From an uncultured Bacteroidales bacterium (GTDB taxonomy: Bacteria > Bacteroidota > Bacteroidia > Bacteroidales > UBA932): DNA of 17,282 nucleotides. Within the stretch, counting starts at the first letter, position 1. Every line of letters begins with the position of its first letter. The notes under the pieces were generated by a model, which did no database searches, was not told the origin of the DNA, and saw only the letters and a program-made list of their open reading frames with translations. The stretch is from assembly GCA_900544815.1 (NCBI GenBank), contig UQWT01000049.1, positions 1-17,282 on the forward strand, read 5' to 3'. The position numbers and the translations under genes were made by a program. Shown here piece after piece: positions 16,192 to 17,282 of the stretch.

Positions 16192-16275
16192 TCGTTTTAG
16201 TTTTGTTAATAATATATTGATTGTATGTATGTGAAATGGAGCTAAATGAATAATTGATATTTTTTATTTAGCTTC

Positions 16276-16322
16276 AAAAATTGGGGGGGTGGCTGCATAA
16301 TCAGCCATCCCCTAATTTTTTA
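16276..16322. terminator. Bidirectional terminator between the B12 lipoprotein gene and upp
   Basis: GGGGGTGGCTG (16285-16295) pairs with CAGCCATCCCC (16302-16312), with one G-U wobble, around a CATAAT loop. T-rich sequence follows on the plus strand (16316-16321), and A-rich 16276-16280 supplies the U-tract for upp transcripts. A weaker AT-rich 8-bp stem (16240-16247 with 16266-16273) precedes it. Confidence 0.88.
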
Positions 16323-16338
16323 AAAACTTCATATAAAA

Positions 16339-16992
16339 CTATAGTTTGTCACCGTAAGCAAGATCCCCTGCATCCCCCAATCCGGGAACAATGTAAGATT
16401 TGTTGGTGAGCTCCTCGTCTATTGCGGCAACCCAAAGCGTAACCTTTTTATGAGGCAGGTTCTTTGAGAGATAGCCAAGACTCGCCTCACTGGCGATTGG
16501 GCATACAAGATGGGTGTGAAGAGGCTCTCCGTTTTCCAAAATTCTATTATATGCCAATACTAAAGAGGCTCCGGTTGCAAGCATGGTATCCGCCAGGATA
16601 AGAATCTTGCCGTTAACGTCAGGGCAGGTGAGATATTCAAAATTTATCTTGAACTGATTGTCTTTTCCATATTTCCTGTATGCTGCAACAAAGGCATTTT
16701 GGGCGTTGTCGTAAAAATTAAGCAGTCCTGTATGGAGCGGAAGGCCGGCCCTAAGTATTGTAGAAACTATTATATTATCCTGAGGAATAGAACATTTTGC
16801 TATTCCTAACGGAGTCTGTACCTCTTTTGTGGTATAGTCTAATGTCTTTGATATTTCGTATGCGAATATCTCACCTATACGCTCTAAATTACGTCTAAAG
16901 CGCATTCTCTCTTTTTGGATATCCTTGTCTCTTAGCTCAGATACAAACTGATTGAGGAGAGTGTTCTGTTCTCCAAGGTTTATTATTTTCAT
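16339..16992 (-). CDS. upp: Uracil phosphoribosyltransferase
   Basis: This cytoplasmic pyrimidine-salvage enzyme converts uracil and PRPP to UMP and diphosphate. The 217-aa product has the usual family length. The PRPP-binding loop is LILADTMLATGASL (131-144). STILRAGLPLHTGL (77-90) is the conserved N-terminal active-site segment. The C-terminal uracil-recognition region is YIVPGLGDAGDLAYG (200-214), with the family's GDAGD. The frame is open a further 22 codons upstream from a GTG, but that stretch is translated U-tract (NFLIIFF) and hairpin, so ATG 16992 (MKIINLGEQ) is the better start. It is the only gene between its own promoter and the 16276-16322 terminator. The leader holds a terminator-like hairpin and a small ORF, so expression is probably set by attenuation. 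Confidence 0.95.
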   Translation of the reverse strand: MKIINLGEQNTLLNQFVSELRDKDIQKERMRFRRNLERIGEIFAYEISKTLDYTTKEVQTPLGIAKCSIPQDNIIVSTILRAGLPLHTGLLNFYDNAQNAFVAAYRKYGKDNQFKINFEYLTCPDVNGKILILADTMLATGASLVLAYNRILENGEPLHTHLVCPIASEASLGYLSKNLPHKKVTLWVAAIDEELTNKSYIVPGLGDAGDLAYGDKL

Positions 16993-17014
16993 ACTTTCAA
17001 AATTTTTAATTTCA

Positions 17015-17073
17015 AAAAAAATAATTAAAAAATTTGAGAGAGTCTGATAGCCGTTCACTATCGTTCTCTCTCA
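17015..17073 (-). promoter_or_regulatory. Terminator-like attenuator hairpin in the upp leader
   Basis: TGAGAGAG (17035-17042) pairs with CTCTCTCA (17066-17073), and GATAG (17046-17050) pairs with CTATC (17058-17062), separated by a 3x3 internal loop. On the minus strand the hairpin is followed immediately by AAATTTTTTAATT and then eight T's (to about 17015), the form of an intrinsic terminator. It lies 43 nt before the upp start and within its transcript, so it should act as an attenuator. Confidence 0.65.
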
Positions 17074-17127
17074 CGATGAAAATCTTTGATATATCAACTT
17101 GGGCGAATTAATTTCAAAGATTTTCAT
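17071..17127 (-). CDS. 18-aa leader ORF upstream of upp
   Basis: The minus strand encodes MKIFEINSPKLIYQRFSS, from ATG at 17127 to TGA at 17073-17071. The stop codon lies inside the outer stem of the hairpin at 17035-17073. A ribosome finishing this peptide would cover the stem's first arm and could prevent the terminator from forming, as with the leader peptide of enterobacterial pyrBI. The ORF is short enough to be chance; its placement is the argument for it. Confidence 0.35.
   Translation of the reverse strand: MKIFEINSPKLIYQRFSS
17076..17127. repeat. 14-bp perfect inverted repeat in the upp leader
   Basis: ATGAAAATCTTTGA (17076-17089 and, as the reverse complement, 17114-17127) forms a perfect 14-bp stem with a 24-nt loop. 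In RNA it would hide the start codon of the 18-aa leader ORF. As DNA it could be an operator. It lies between the candidate promoter and the attenuator hairpin. Confidence 0.7.
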
Positions 17128-17180
17128 GCTCGGTTTCATAATTAAAATCACTTTAAGCCGGCAATGCGGTATCCGGCCTT

Positions 17181-17188
17181 CAAAGATA
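17181..17188 (-). promoter_or_regulatory. Candidate upp promoter (-7 box)
   Basis: The minus strand reads TATCTTTG, identical to the -7 boxes of rpsP and the riboswitch transcript. Initiation near 17174 gives a leader of about 180 nt. No clear TTTG lies at -33, because that region is the T-rich tail of the upstream terminator. Confidence 0.65.
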
Positions 17189-17189
17189 T

Positions 17190-17235
17190 AAAAAAATAAA
17201 GAAATAAAGAAGCTGACCCAAAAGGTCAGCTTCTT
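17190..17235 (-). terminator. Terminator of a minus-strand unit entering from the right
   Basis: AAGAAGCTGACC (17207-17218) and GGTCAGCTTCTT (17224-17235) form a perfect 12-bp stem with a CAAAA loop. On the minus strand a T-rich run (17190-17206) follows, so it ends transcription coming from beyond the right edge. The remaining 17236-17282 should hold the 3' end of that gene; minus-strand stops at 17242-17240 or 17228-17226 are candidates, but the product is not recognisable. Confidence 0.85.
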
Positions 17236-17282
17236 GCGTTTATAAGGATAGTATCTGAATGTGATGATAGGTATTGCAGAGG

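Noticed and set aside
17155..17180. GCCGG/CCGGC hairpin near the upp promoter
   Set aside because: The predicted start near 17174 falls inside it, so the full stem would not be transcribed; the 5-bp stem is weak.
1..17282. Insertion sequences, CRISPR arrays, tRNA or rRNA genes, phage genes
   Set aside because: No transposase-like ORFs, terminal inverted repeats, regularly spaced repeats or tRNA-like folds were seen.

Overview
The window most likely comes from a member of the order Bacteroidales (phylum Bacteroidota). Transcription start regions repeatedly carry the phylum-specific -7 box TAnnTTTG, three times as TATCTTTG and best seen upstream of rpsP with a TTTG -33 box 19 nt away. Ribosomal protein S16 has the long Ala/Glu-rich tail seen in this group. 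TonB-dependent receptors with a carboxypeptidase-regulatory-like N-domain, surface lipoproteins, DUF4876/DUF6850-type envelope proteins and S46 dipeptidyl-peptidases are all typical of the phylum. The genus cannot be fixed from the sequence.

Layout, left to right. Positions 1-228 hold the rpsP promoter. rpsP and rimM (229-1360, +) form a translation and ribosome-maturation pair. A convergent minus-strand gene (1364-2275) encodes a membrane-anchored protein with a Bacteroidetes HTH-like N-domain. A 209-bp divergent intergenic region with short repeats then precedes a five-gene plus-strand cluster (2485-12338) with gaps of 9-21 nt: TonB-dependent receptor, DUF4876-like lipoprotein, DUF6850-like outer-membrane barrel, NosR/NapH-like membrane ferredoxin with two degenerate HMA-like domains, and a DPP7-like S46 peptidase. 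The first four look like one envelope uptake and electron-transfer system, with a metal or metal chelate as the best guess for the substrate. An 18-bp-stem terminator is shared with the convergent gene for hybrid-cluster protein/hydroxylamine reductase (hcp, 12367-14019, -).

Positions 14115-16322 form a vitamin-B12-controlled unit. It has a promoter, a clear cobalamin riboswitch including the L5-L13 kissing loop, a 39-codon small ORF (14481-14600), and a two-domain lipoprotein (fimbrillin-like plus DUF4465-like, resembling the BtuH class of B12-binding surface lipoproteins). No btuB-type transporter is adjacent.

The right end carries upp (uracil phosphoribosyltransferase, 16339-16992, -). 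Its roughly 180-nt leader holds an 18-codon ORF overlapping a terminator-like hairpin with a U-tract, so attenuation is likely. A perfect 12-bp terminator at 17207-17235 ends a minus-strand unit that lies beyond the window.
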